A DNA stretch of 64,000 bases from Dreissena polymorpha (Eukaryota; Mollusca; Bivalvia; Myida; Dreissenidae), in the NCBI RefSeq assembly GCF_020536995.1, contig NC_068359.1, positions 75,991,116 through 76,055,115 of the forward strand, written 5' to 3'. A program made the position numbers and the translations under genes. Shown here piece after piece: positions 11,858 through 26,800 of the stretch (the stretch's first letter is position 1; each line of letters opens with the position of its first letter). The notes below the pieces were generated by a model. That model saw only the letters and a program-made list of their open reading frames with translations. It did no database searches and was not told the DNA's origin.

Positions 11858-14800
11858 CTAAAAATAATGATCCTCATGATTACTTGATTACAAACATAAT
11901 TATTTCAAGAAATAGACTTTTTAGATTTAAGTTGCTCACTGCTATTAATCACATGATTGCATCACATTACTTATAGCTTATCACAAATAATGACATGTCA
12001 CATAAATAAAAGCTTTTCACAGAAATGAGAGCCTTTCACAGAAATAATAGCTTATCACATCACTAATAACTTATCAGAAAAATAATAGCTTTCCAAGCTT
12101 TTTAGTTGTCCTGGGTAGTAATTATCTCAATCATATACCCAGCTTGTTTTCTTACACAAACAATAGTTTTTATATATTAGCTCTGGAAAAACAGCTTAAT
12201 AATTGTGTGTCAAGTGTCCTAGGGCGGCTTCAGAATTTGGATCTTAGCCGCCACTTATAACATGAAAGAAAATCAACAAGCCCGTTAAATATTTACCACT
12301 TATATATTGCAGCCCTAAAAAGATCTATTTAAATTAAATGTAAGACCTTTTCTTACTAGACTCAAGTTTTAAACATTATCAAACCCAATGATACTGATGA
12401 GCAGCAAATAACATAAAATCTGCGAGTCACTCGTAGGCTGTTTTGGTTTTATGCTGGTTGCATATAGCCATTTTAAGTTTGCTTCCGAGCTTTAGAGGGT
12501 TAAGGTACCTGATCAAAGTCAAACTTCTTCTTGAGATCCCGATGGGCGGGACTTTGTGTCAGTTTGTTCACTGGGGACTTGCTGAAACAAAATAACAACA
12601 ACACACTTGAAATATGAAACAGAATAACGACAGCACACTTGAAATATGAAACAGAATAATGACAAAACACTTGAAATATGAAACCGAGTAGATTTTGGCC
12701 TGGGCAACTTAATTTAAAATGTTGGTGGTCCAGGCAAGTAACTGGCTTTTTAAACCTTGCAACAATTTAGTGCAATCAAACATGTTCCTTAATTGTAAGT
12801 CAATAATCAGTTTAATAATATTCATTTGTTTAGGCCTAGCAAATGATTCAATTCAGGCTCATAATAAGACATATGCATAAGTTGATATGGGCAAGAAAGT
12901 TATTGTATACAGATTGCCATTTAAAGTTCAGCTCTTATTATAGGGAGAAAATTAGTAGAAAGTATTCAATAATTTGACAACAGTGGTAGGTAATATCTGT
13001 AAGGGGAACAAGTTAAGACCTCTCTTATTCTGGTACTTAAAACATTTAAGAAGTTGAACCCTGTCAGGGAGTAATAAACATGTTGTCCTTAAACTAATGA
13101 TAAAAAGGTCCCAGGTTTCAACCACACTTTGGGAGTGTTTTCAACACAATACACTGCTTTTACCCAAGATACAGAAATGAGTGTGTCTAACTAGAGCCAG
13201 AGTGCATGGTGAAATTGAGTGTAAATACACAGGCTTAAACTTGAAGCACATACTTCTCCACATAGAAGATCTTTGACCTTCGACCTTTGATCTTGTGCTT
13301 TTTCATCATCTGGTCAGTGACCTTTTCGTTGCTAGGCAACGTAACGTGGATGCGGGGAGGGGGAACCTTCACACGTAGTCCCCAGATATTTACGCGCTTC
13401 CTTATTTCTGATCCGCTGGTGAACCTGTAAAGAGTAAAACTTTTATCATACCCCTACATCGGTATCTGCAAGTGCTCATGACGTTACAATTAACACGTCA
13501 AACATCATTTTAATTCCTACAAAAACAATGTAGCATTGCAGCGATTATAATTCATTAATTGTTTAATGGGGAAGTAGATGTATGAAAAACAGGTACATGC
13601 CCTATCTTTGTGAAACATCTCAGGCTTGGCCCAAATAAAACACCAGCTTGGCAAGCCGTTTTGCTTTTCTAAGCCTCACCAGATATATTACACGATAGAA
13701 CAGTAACCTGCTATCCTCTATTTATCAGCCATTAGTGGAATAGAAACTTTGCAAAATGCTAGAAATGCTTTTCTGTTGTTGTTTTCAGCTTAAACAGTTT
13801 TTCATTATTATCAAAGGACTCAGTTTATTTCTCTAACATGTCTTGGGAAAGCTAAGCCCATCACAAGCGTTTATCAATACACGCTGCCAAACTGACATCT
13901 GTCCTACTCAAATCAATGGTTCTGCTTGAATGGCCAGAGACATGTTGCAATGACAACTTGATTGACTGGAGCTGGGTTTGTCAGAGGTTGGTGGAAAGAA
14001 AGTGCCCAGATTTGGAAAACTTGCTTACTGCCTATTGCAGATAGACATTTTCATGTTATCTCTCAGCCCCTTAAAGTCGTAAACAAAACACAATATTTAC
14101 TTGTGTACAAATGTATTGGAAAATATATTTTACATCATTATGGAACAAAAACTGTATTATAATTAAATATTGGTAATAGAAATTTAATCTGACACAAAAT
14201 AAACTTATCGTGATTTACACATTATGTACATAGGCTTGTCCCTTTATATTCAGTTTCCGGTTCAGAGGTCAATCACTTATTAACCAATCCAATTCAAAGA
14301 TGATTTTCAATACTGATCTTGTAGTCAATGTTGAAGTCTGTATGAAAGTGGGAATATCTAAGATTGTAAATGCCTACCTATTTTTATTTTCTTTTAGGGT
14401 CTTTTGCAGTATTTTGAGTTTCTCAAGGTCTGGCATTTCATCATACTGAAAACGGAAAAAAACAGTAATATTAAAACAACAATTTTAAGAGAATGTTATT
14501 GTTACTGTTTTTTGCACATTTACAGAGTTATTTTCTGACAAAACCAAGGTGATTCCTTTTGATAGCTTGTGTTGAACAGAGGGTTGGAAATAAAGTGCTA
14601 GCAGCAAATAGCTCGTTAAAACAAATGAGCTTAGCTCTAAGAAAACAGGGCTTCATGCATATGGGTTAAGTGTCATCCCAGATTAGCCAGTGTAGTCTAC
14701 ACAGGCTATTCTGGAAAAACACTTTTCGCTAGAGTGGAGTGCGTTTAGAAGATAAAATCCATAAAAATGGAAAGTGTCTTTCCTGATAAGCATGTGCAGA

Positions 14801-17800
14801 CTGTACAGACAGACTGCAGGGCATCCCAGTTCTCGTCCAGCCACCTACCTGTGTGATCTGCAGGGCCTCCCAGTTCTCGTCCAGCCACCTACCTGTGTGA
14901 TCTGCAGGGCCTCCCAGTTCTCGTCCAGCCACCTACCTGTGTGATCTGCAGGGCCTCCCAGTTCTCGTCCAGCCACCTACCTGTGTGATCTGCAGGGCCT
15001 CCCAGTTCTCGTCCAGCCACCTACCTGTGTGATCTGCAGGGCCTCCCAGTTCTCGTCCAGTCACCTACCTGTGTGATCTGCAGGGCCTCCCAGTTCTCAC
15101 CCAGCCACCTACCTACGTGATCTGCACGTCCTGCCAGTTCTCACCCAGCCAACTACCTATGTGATCTGCAGGGCCTCCCAGTTCTCACCCAACCACCTAC
15201 CTGTGTGATCTGCAGGGCCTCCCAGTTCTCACCCAGCCACCTACCTACGTGTTCTGCACGTCCTGCCAGTTCTCACCCAGCCAAACTACCTATGTGATCT
15301 GCAGGGCCTCCCAGTTCTCGTCAAGCCACCTACCTGTGTGAACTGCAGGGCCTCCCAGTTCTCGTCCAGCCACCTACCTGTGTGATCTGCAGGGCCTCCC
15401 AGTTCTCGCCCAGCCACCTACCTGTGTGATCTGCAGGGCCTCCCAATTCTCACCCAGCCACCTACCCAGTTCTTGTCCAGCCACCTACCTGCGTGATCTG
15501 CAGGGCCTCCCAGTTCTCACCCAACCACCTACCTGTGTGATCTGCAGGGCCTCCCAGTTCTCACCCAGCCACCTACGTGTGTGATCTGCAGGGCCTCCCA
15601 GTTCTGGTTCAGCCACCTACCTGCATGATCTGCAGGGCCTCCCAGTTCTCATCCAGCCACCTACCTGTGTCATCTGCAGGGCCTCCCAGTTTACGTCCAG
15701 CCACCTACCTGTGTCATCTGCAGGGCCTCCCAGTTTACGTCCAGCCAACTACCTGTGTGATCTGCAGGGCCTCCCAGTTTATGTCCAGCCATTTACCTGT
15801 GTGATCTGCAGGGCCTCCCAGTTCTCACCCAGCCACCTACCTGTGTAATCTGCAGGGCCTCCAAGTTCTCGTTGAGCCACCTACCTGCATGATCTGCAGG
15901 GCCTCCCAGTTCTCGTCCAGCCACCTACCTGTGTTATCTGCAGGGCCTCCCAGTTCTCACCCAGCCACCTACCTGTGTGATCTGCAGGGCCTCCCAGTTC
16001 TCGTCCAGCCACCTACCTTTGTCATCTGCAGGGCCTCCCAGTTTACGTCCAGCCACCTACCTGTGTGATCTGCAGGGCCTCCCAGTTCTCGTCCAGCCAA
16101 GGCATGATCTCTGTCTCAAGGTCGTGGTACTTGCGGCGGTGCACCACCGACAGGTTGAACAGGCAGATATGGATAATGTCCAGCCTGAAGTGAGAGAACA
16201 CAGAGGCACTTGTATGGCGTCTCTAACAGAACACTAACAGAACCCTCTTAATGGTAAATAAAAGCATTTTTCTTCTGGGAAAACTGAGCTTCATGCATGA
16301 GCCTAAATAATTGTCCTTGATTAGCCTGAGCATTATACACAGGCTTATCAAGGACCACAGTTCCTGCATTTATGGATTTTTTTTATTTCTCTTCTATAAA
16401 AAAAATCCAGTCAAGGGGTAAGGAGTCTACACGACACAAAATTTCATTAAAAAATGCATTAAAATCATACTTTCATAGTCTGGACTCTTTTTCTTTCAAC
16501 AAACAACTGATTACATTCAAATCTGTTTTGACTTATAGCTGGATCCTTCTTCAATTATTACTTGCATTTGTTGATATTACAACTGGCTTTACAAATGTAA
16601 TCAGCTTTGCTAGATTTGTGAAATGTTGGTGTGAAAAATTTGTGAATAGCCTTTTGCTGCTTTTTTCTGAGGAAAGAAAGCCCTGCACTGTGACCTGCCA
16701 GATATGAAAAACAAACAATATGCTGACATTGCACATTTTTAAAATCAGCATTGACAGCAAGATTTTAGCTTCGCTCTGGCAAATCCTGGCTGTATGCATG
16801 CGTGTAAAATTTGCAGTCCACATAGGCTAATCAGGGTTGACGACTGGCTGTCCAATTTATAATGCCATCATGTTTGAGGACCAACAGAGCAATAATGTTC
16901 ATACATAAATAAAACCAAACAAAAAACTTCTCCAATTTGTACGCAATGCATCCACCTAAAATGTCCCAGGTAAGCATACGAAGTCTTCCCAGGCTCATCA
17001 GGGACGACACTACACACAGTTTTTGGCTTACAGGAATTCTCTCCTAAACGAAAATCCAACCTAGGCAAAGGGTATCGCATTTGATTAGCCAATGTAGACT
17101 GCACAGGGGAATCTGAGACAAAACTTAAGGCACTTACATTAAGCCTGTTTTTTCCAGAAGCACAGCTCATTTATAACATTTAAAACTACAGCTTTGTCAC
17201 AAACGTGACGAATACCCCCACATGCCGCATTGACACAGAATATTTTGCATGTTGTCTTTCACAAAAATCAGCAGACACCATGCTCAATGTTTAAAACGCA
17301 CTAAGTGACCCCGTGACCTGGTTTTTGACCCTGCATGGCCCATGTTCAAACATGATCTAGACATCATCTACATATAACTTCTGACCAAGTGCGGTGAAAA
17401 ATCGGATGAAAACTACTTGAATTAGAGAGCGGACACCATGCTCAATGTTTAAAACGCACTAAGTGACCCTGTGACCTAGTTTTTGACCTGCCATGACCCA
17501 TGTTTGAACTTGGCCTAGACATCATCTAGATACAACTTCTGACCAAGTTTGGTAAAGCTCTGATGAAAACTACTTGAATGAGAGAGCGGACAAAATGCTG
17601 AATGTTTAAAACGCACCAAGTGACCCCGTGACCTAGTTTTTTACCCAGCAAGGCCCATGTTCAAACTTGGCCTAGACATCATCTAGATACAACTTCTGAC
17701 CAAGTTTGGTGAAGATCGGATGAAAACTACTTGAATTAGAGAGCACACACGGACCAACTGACCGACAGACAAGCTCACTCCTATATACCCCCCTAAACTT

Positions 17801-20800
17801 CGTTTAGTCGGGGTATAAAAATAAGCCAAATTGGGCAAGCCTACATACCACTCTACATCGAGTCGCTTGATGTACTCGGATCCATAGTTGCATGGAGAAC
17901 ACACAAAGATGTAGAACGTGTCTGAGAACAGCAGAGGATAATCCAGGCACTGCATACATGCTGCAAATATAGAAAACAAGAGATGAGTTTGTCAGAAACA
18001 TTATGCCCCCTATTGCGCCACTTTGAAAGAAAATTTCAATATATCATTAGGCAGGGTTTGACTTTTGACCTTGAAGGATGACCTTTACCTTTCACCACTC
18101 AAAATGTGCAGCTTCATGAGATACACATGCATGCCATGTCAAGTTGCTATCTTCAATAATGCAAAAGTTATGGCCAATGTTAAAGTTTTCGGACGGATGG
18201 ATGGACAGACAGACGGACAGACTGACGGACAGTTTAACTGCTATATGCCACCCTAGGGGGGGCATAACAATCAACATGTATGCTTCTACAAGCACAGAGA
18301 CCCAAAATAGAACAAGTTAGCCTCACTCTGGGAAAACGGGGCTTAATACATGTGCATAAAGTGTCGTCCCAGATTAGCCTGGGCAGTCCGAACAGGCTAA
18401 TATGGGATGACACTTTACATACACGCATTAAGCCCCATTTTCCCAGAGTGGCTCACATATCTGCTTCTTCAAGCACAAAGAACAAAAAAAAGTCAAAGAT
18501 TGTTTTGTTGCAGTTCAAGTCCCATCATGGTGCTCAGTAAACATCCTGACACTTTTCCTTGGGTAAACTAGTTCAACAAACACAAGCGTGCATACTTGTG
18601 CTAGTAATTAAAACTGCCCTACTTGAATCAGAAGTAGTGACTGAGAGTGGCCAAACAAATAATTTCATGACCAATGCCCTCACAAGTTATATGGCCGAGC
18701 CCTGACCCGAACCCAGGATTCTATGATTTGTAGTCAAGCCTTCTAAAATAATTTATTTGTGTCAGCATGAAATTTTGTGGTTTTGTGACTTTTACATGGA
18801 CACATTATTCTGTTGATTATAATTTCGGAGACAAAACTGCATTGGTCATTTGTCCAATATGTATGTGTTAAATTCATAGATCAGTCACCCAACAAAATCA
18901 ACAAAAATTAATGTCCCACGAATAATAATGGTTCTACAGTAATTTATCCATTATCAAGTAACAAATATATGACTGATTGCTGGATGAGTAGTAATGGGGT
19001 TATGTAAGCCAACAGAGCATAAACTGATTGCATCCCATCACCTGTCTGGAAAAACAAATCACTTTGGCAATTTGGTAAGTGTAGATTTGAGCCTCGCTCT
19101 GGCAAAATGGGGCTTAATGCACATGGGGAAAAATGTTGCCCCAGAGTAGTCGGTGCTTTCCACCTGCACTGAATTTGTGGTAAGAGAAAAGACTTCTTTA
19201 GAATGAAACATTCCATAAAAGTGAAAAGTGTCTATCCTGATCCTGTGCAGACTGCTCAGCCTAATCTGGGACAACACCTTGAGCACATGCGTTAAACACT
19301 GTTTTCTCAGAGCAAGCTTATCAATTGGCTGGAATTCATAAAGCTTGAAATTCAACCATTTTTGTTAATCAAAATTAAAACAAGACTATAGCCAAGCAAT
19401 AAAAGTCCCCTTCCTCTACAAATTGCCATTTGTCCATGTTTCAAGTTTCATGAAAAAAATATGAGAACTTTTATAGTTATCGCAAGATCCACCATTTTCA
19501 GCAATATTTCTAATCTATTTGTTGCCATAGCAACCAGAATGCTTGATGTAGGAACAAAATAAAATGACGTGCATAATCTCAATATTGCCATCTGTCCATG
19601 TTTCAAGTTTCATGAAACAATATGAAGAACTTTTAAGTTATCGCAGGATCCAGAAAAGTGTGACAGACTGACAGACACACAGAGTGCAAACCATACGTCC
19701 CTCTCCCTTAGAACTCACCGGTAGGAGACTAATAATAAAATACCAGTCACCCATGCAAACAAATTTGTGAACAAACCACCAACCTTCATGGAACCACTGT
19801 TTGCACCTGCAACACTGTAACATCTTCTGATACCAACTGAAAAACACAAACTTGGGTGAATAATTGGCATACACAGACATGTACTAGGGTCAAAAATCAG
19901 CACACGAGTATAGGGATTCTGTACATTAGAGTCTCTTTCTGGGAAAACAGGGCTTAATGCATCGGCATAAAGTTTCATCCCAGTTTAGCCTGTGCAAACA
20001 ACATCAGGGACGACTCTTTCCATTGTATAGTATTTTTTATTTGAAGGAAGTCTTTGCTTAATGAAAAGCTAGTTCAAGCGGAAAGTGATGTCCTTGATAA
20101 GTCTGAGCAGACTTAAGGATGTCCTTGATAGGCCTGAGCAGACTTAAGGATGTCCTTGATAGGCCTGAGCAGACTTAAGGATGTTCTTGATAGGCCTGAT
20201 CAGACTTAAGGATGTCCTTGATAGGCCTGAGCAGACTTAAGGATGTCCTTGATAGGCCTGAGCAAACTTAAGGATGTCCTTGATAGGCCTGAGCAGACTT
20301 AAGGATGTCCTTGATAGGCCTGAGCAGACTTAAGGATGTCCTTTATAGGCCTGAGCAGACTTAAGGATGTCCTTGATAGGCCTGAGCAGGCTTAAGGATG
20401 TCCTTGATAGGCCTGAGCAGACTTAAGGATGTTCTTGATAGGCCTGAGCAGACTTAAGGATGTCCTTGATAGGCCTGAGCAGACTTAAGGATGTCCTTGA
20501 TAGGCCTGAGCAGACTTAAGGATGTCCTTGATAGGCCTGAGCAGACTTAAGGATGTCCTTGATAGGCCTGAGCAGACTTAAGGATGTCCTTTATAGGCCT
20601 GAGCAGACTTAAGGATGTCCTTGATAGGCCTGAGCAGACTTAAGGATGTCCTTGATAGGCCTGAGCAGACTTAAGGATGTCCTTGATAGGCCTGAGCAGA
20701 CTTACGAATGTCCTTGATAGGCCTGAGTAGACTTAAGGATGTCCTTGATAGGCCTGAGCAGACTTAAGGATGTCCTTGATAGGCCTGAGCAGACTTAAGG

Positions 20801-23800
20801 ATGTCCTTGATAGGCCTGATCAGACTTAAGGATGTCCTTGATAGGCCTGAGCAGACTTAAGGATGTCCTTGATAGGCCTGAGCAGACGTAAGAATGTCCT
20901 TGATAGGCCTGAGCAGACTTAAGAATGTCCTTGATAGGCCTGAGCAGACTTAAGGATGTCCTTGATAGGCCTGAGCAGACTTAAGGATGTCCTTGATATG
21001 CCTGAGCAGACTTAAGAATGTACTTGATAGGCCAGTGCAGACTTAAGAATGTCCTTGATAGGCCTGAGCAGACTTAAGGATGTCCTTGATAAGCCTGAGC
21101 AGACTTAAGGATGTCCTTGATAGGCCTGAGCAGACTTAAGGATGTCCTTGATAGGCCTGAGCAGACTTAAGAATGTCCTTGATAGGCCTGAGCAGACTTA
21201 AGATGTCCTTGATAGGCCTGAGCAGACTTAAAGATGTCCTTGACAGGCCTGAGCAGACTTAGGGATGTCCTTGATAGGCCGGTGCAGACTTGAGGATGTC
21301 CTTGATAGGCCGGTGCAGACTTAAGGATGTCCTTGATAGGCCAGTGCAGACTTAAGGATGTCCTTGATAGGCTGGTGCAGACTTAAGGCATGCATTAAGA
21401 TTTACTAGACCAGGGCCCGTATTCACCAACCTATTCTTAGACTTAAGAATACAGAATAGACTTAGAACCAAGAAAAATGTGTTCAGTTTTTGAATATATA
21501 CAGGCCTCCATTGGTGATTATGTCATTAACAAAATGTTCTATATGAAGAATAATATAGATAGAGATGTTTACTTCAGTGTTTGACTCAATTTAACAAATT
21601 CTTGAATATTCTTATTTAAAGAATTTTCTTTATTCTTAGACTTAAGTCTAAGAATTGTTTGGTGAATATGGGCCCCAGGCTCATTTGAGCATCTGCAGCC
21701 TTGTTTTTACACACATCTCTTGCTTGGTTCTTAAGTTAAACAGAAACTTATGTTTATTGGCTTTTAAAGGTTTTGATCAACATGGTTTAGAATTTTGATA
21801 CACATATATCTAACCTCTCAGATATTAAAGTATTCTGAGATATGAAACAAGTATATGTAGGATGTTATTATTAGCTTATCACTAATCTAATTTGTCATTA
21901 ATGCTTTATACATTGGGTGATTTCTTAACAATTACTTCAATCAAATTGTGATTGGATATTGAACAATGGTGCCCTACATAACCATGGTCACACTACTTAG
22001 GTTTGAGTAAAATCAAATATTTTTTTATTTTTTAAACAGTTGTGGCCCAACTAGGTTGAAAGCCATCTGTTAAATAGATACATTCAGAGCTCCAGATAAG
22101 GATTTAGTCTAAAGGGTATTTCACCCCCTGATATTATTGTTAAAGCATATTTTACTCCTTTGTTTCAGCCATAAGGGGTTTTTAGGAATATGTAGGGGTA
22201 TTTTGCATAGAAAACTGACAAAGTAAATGGCGTGTTTAATCTAGAAATGTTATTTTTTGTTATTTATATTATTAAATGCAAACAGAATGGATTTAAAATG
22301 ACGATATGAACAGACTTTCTTTAAAAATATTCCCGCAGGAGCCGCTGGTTGCTTAAAACGTCCCTTTTTGATCCACAAACATGATGGGCCGCCATTTTTA
22401 TTACAAGCTTATTTTGATTGACTTACTTTTGATTCAAAGGTTAACATACACTAAAAAGTCAACTTGATTATTGGTTAACCTGGTTACGCACTTTTATCGA
22501 TTTAAAATACGTACCCAGATTTGTATAGCGTTTTGCTATGTACTGGGTCGATTTTTAATGTTTTTTTTTATTTTTTCAATGCGTTTAAACGCAGATACGC
22601 CTCTTATCTGGAGCTATGGATACATTGTATAATCTGAAAACATCGGGGCCCCTATTCACAAACAAATTCTTTGACTACAGAATAAATAATAGACCCAATA
22701 AAAATATGTCTAGACTTTGAATGTATACACTATGCAGGCTATAATTGTGTGTTATAATTAAAAATTGGTTGGTTAATACAGGTCCTAATTAGAACTGCTG
22801 TCATGGTAACATGTCCAATTTTAGACAACAAAATGGGCCTTAATTAAGCAGACTTTGAAGCTATATGGCAGATCTTGAATTCTTAGGCAAGTCTGGATTA
22901 CACTGGATGGAACTGTTAAATTAAGGGAGTGGAAATGCCATCCTTAGATAATAAAGAGCTGTAACACCACAATTCCTGCATGAAAGTGTGCAATCAGTGA
23001 CAGACCCCTTGGCCCCACTCACATGCCCGGGGAGCCACAGTAGCAGTAGCTCTCCTCCAGATTGTTCTTGTGCTGGGAGTCCCAGGACAGGGCCTGCAGG
23101 TCGTACGGTAACTCCAGCTTCACACGGCGCAGCTCCTCCGCTGAAAACAATAGTAAATGTCTCTTAGACAATGAAATATGTCTCGTAGACAATCTAATAT
23201 ATCTCATAGAGAATGTAATATGTCTCGTAGACAAAGGAACATGTCTTGTAGAAAATGGAACATGTCTTGTAAACAATGTAATATGTCTCCTAGACAATCT
23301 TATATGTCTCGTAGATAATGGGACATGTCTCGTAGACAATGTAATATGTCTTGTAGACAATGGAACATGTCTTGTAAACAATGTAATATGTCTCCTAGAC
23401 AATGGAACATGTCTTGTAGACAATGGAACATGTCTCGTAGACAATGGAACATGTCTTGTGGACAATGGAACATATCTGGTAGACAATGGAACATGTCTCG
23501 TAGACAATGGAACATGTCTCGTAGACAATTGAACATGTCTCGTAGACAATGGAACATGTCTCGTAGACAATGGAACATGTCTCGTAGACAATGGAACATG
23601 TCTCGTAGACAATGGAACATGTCTTGTAGACAATGGAACATGTCTCGTAGACAATGGAACATGTCTAGTAGACAATGGAACATGTCTTTTAGAAAATACA
23701 TTATGTCCTGTAGAAAACAGAATGTGTCTCATACACAAAGGGACATGTCTTTTAAAAATGGATCATGTTTTCTTTAAAATGGAACATGCCTTTTAGAAAA

Positions 23801-26800
23801 TAGAAAATGTCCTTTAGAAAACAGAACATGTCTCATACACAAAGGGACATGTCTTTTAGAAAATGGATCACATCTCTTTATAAACAATCTATGTCTTGTA
23901 GAAAATGAAAAATGTCTCCAATAAACCAGAACATGTCTTGTATAAAATGGAACATGTCTAATAGACCAAGGAATAAGTCTCATGTACAATGTAATAGGAC
24001 ATTTTGAACTTAGCATGTCTTATAATTGTATAACCAGTTATATAATTAGACCTTAACTATGTTCAATCAACATGATAAATTATACACAGTAAATAACTAA
24101 TATAAGAACCTATTTAAAGAGTAAAACTAAAAAAAATGTTTAAAGACAATACAAAAATACTTTCTGGTTAATGTTCTTACCCTTTTTACTACTTGAACCC
24201 TTTACCGGTAAAATATCACTTTGTGTGATCTGATAAACAATTGGCAGCTATTTGTCATATGTTAGTTAATCCGCCATTTTTGTGATGTGATAAAACAAAC
24301 ACTAGTCCTGTGTATATCATAAGCTATATTAACAAACACTAGTCCTGTGTATATCATAAGCTATATTAACAAACACCAGTCCTGTGTATATCATAAGCTA
24401 TATTAACAAACACTAGTCCTGTGTATATCATAAGCTATATTAACAAACACTAGTCCTGTGTATATCATAAGCTATATTAACAAACACTAGTCCTGTTTAT
24501 ATCATAAGCTATATTAACAAACACTAGTCCTGTGTATATCATAAGCTATATTAAAAAACACTAGTCCTGTGTATATCATAAGCTATATTAACAAACACTA
24601 GTCCTGTGTATATCATAAGCTATATTAACAAACACTAGTCCTGTGTATATCATAAGCTGTATTAACAAACACTAGTCCTGTGTATATCATAAGCTATATT
24701 AACAAACACTAGTCCTGTGTATATCATAAGCTATATTAACAAACACTAGTCCTGTGTATATCATAAGCTATAATAACAAACACTAGTCCTGTGTATATCA
24801 TACGCTATATTAACAAACAAAAGTCCTGTGTATATCATAAGCTATATTAACAAACACTAGTCCTGTGTATATCATAAGCTATATTAACATGCAAGTCCTC
24901 TGTATATCATACGTTATATTAACATGCTAGTCCTGTGTATATCATAAGCTATATTAACATGCTAGTCCTCTGTATATCATAAGCTATATTAACATGCTAG
25001 TCCTCTGTATATCATAAGCTATATTAACATGCTAGTCCTCTGTATATCATAAGCTATATTAACATGCTAGTCCTCTGTATATCATAAGCTATATTAACAT
25101 TCTAGTCCTCTGTATATCATAAGATATATTAACATTCTGAGGGAAATCTAAATATGTATCAGCCTTGCCTTAGGAAAAAAGGGCTTCATTCATAGGCATA
25201 AAGTATTGTCTCAGATTAGCTTGTGCATTCCACACAGGCTTATCAGGATGAACACTTTCCCTTAAATGGCATTTTTGTTTTAAGGAAGTCTCTTCTAATG
25301 AAAAATTCAGTTAAGGCAGAAAGTGTTGTCCCTGATTAGCCTGTGCTAAACTGTGATGACACTGCACGCACATGAATTAAGCCGTATTTTCCAAAGCAAG
25401 GCTCATTTCTAGTGATCACCTGCATTTGCTTACCCCATTTCCCAGTTTTCATTGCCCCGCCGGGCTGTACAGTGCGCAGGAAGACACACTGTCGACAGAA
25501 CCAGGGGTCATCTGGATCCATAGTCTTGGACCCATCAATCATGGGACTGTGGCATTGCTGGTGGTATCCTGAACACAGAGCCAACTCAATAACCTTTTCC
25601 TCTCGGAAACAAAGTAAACAAGAGATTGCCAAGCAATATGATCCCCTACCGGCGAAACTCCACCATTGTCAGTATTTTATTTATTTATTTTTTATTTGTT
25701 GCCATAGCAACCAGAATTCTTGACGCAGGAACAAAATGAAATGACGTGCATAATCTCCATATTGCCATCTATCCATGTTTCAAGTTTTATGAAAAAATAT
25801 GAAGTTTCAAGAACTTTTAAAGTTATCACAGGATCCAGAAAAGTGTCGGACAGACTTACAGACAGCAAACCATAAGTCCCCTCCGGTTTCAGCGTTAGGG
25901 GACAAAAAGCAAAGTACACACATATGGATTAACACACCTGTATTACACTCATATTTGACATTTTCCTGTTACCTTGACTTTTCACTAGGTATACAGGTTA
26001 CATTCCAGGGGTAGAAACTAACTTTAAAGGGCTGGTTGCCTACACGAGCAAAACATGTATCTTTAGTACTTTGTAATAAGGAAAATAAGTAGCCTCAAAA
26101 CAAGTACATGTCATAATTATTTAAATCTTACTTTTAAAAAAATCCTACAACAATATAACATCCGTCACATAACATAATGCATAATGCCCTTTTATGGGCC
26201 TGACTTTTCATTCTTTATAAAAAATAAAGTGAAACTCTGTTGGGAAAATGGTACCACCCCTTCTAAAAAGCTAGTGCCCTGTCTGAATACACTGCAACTC
26301 CAATATATCGCGGTTGAAGGGATCCAAAGATCGCGACCGTGATATATCTGGTGCGCGATATAAATTGTCAAGTTATTCATCATGTATATGTATGCATTAG
26401 CATAGTTTGGCAATCTCAAAACACACTATTTACTTACTATATTGATTTGTGTGTTACATCCATATGTTATTCATTGGTATAACACAAATCATTATTCCAT
26501 GTAAGTATTTTGAAATGCATATAATTAAATTTGTAATCAGAAACACCATTGTCAAATGTTATTGTTCAAGAAAGCATGCACAAATTAGACCCATTTACAA
26601 AAGTTTGACAAACTGAGGGACATGATTCACCTCTGAATTAAAAGCAAATAATTTACACTGCATCTAAAGCGCAAAGATTGCCGAGATAGGTCAGTATTGA
26701 CTTGTGACAATTACAGTTATAATTGTATACACCTTCTTGTGTTTACTGGTGCGTTTCGGCAGTTCAAAGCAAACCCAAAATGACCTGTGATGTTTGACAA

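Noticed and set aside
15577-16237. Repeated ICRASQFSSSHLP peptide frames
   Set aside because: Antisense of the exon 12 donor array; the gene is on the minus strand.
18640-18745. Functional tRNA gene
   Set aside because: Only a box B-like part is seen; no box A and no closed acceptor stem. At most a SINE fragment.
20087-21382. CRISPR-like regular repeats
   Set aside because: Units are adjacent with no spacers and the host is an animal; it is a minisatellite.
23019-23777. Long open frames of 130-239 codons on both strands
   Set aside because: They are read through the 21-bp minisatellite, whose period is a multiple of three; the peptides are simple repeats.
25419-25433. Alternative exon 8 donor at ATGCAG|GTGATC
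   Set aside because: It exits in phase 0, which breaks the frame of exon 9; the site 15 nt earlier keeps it.
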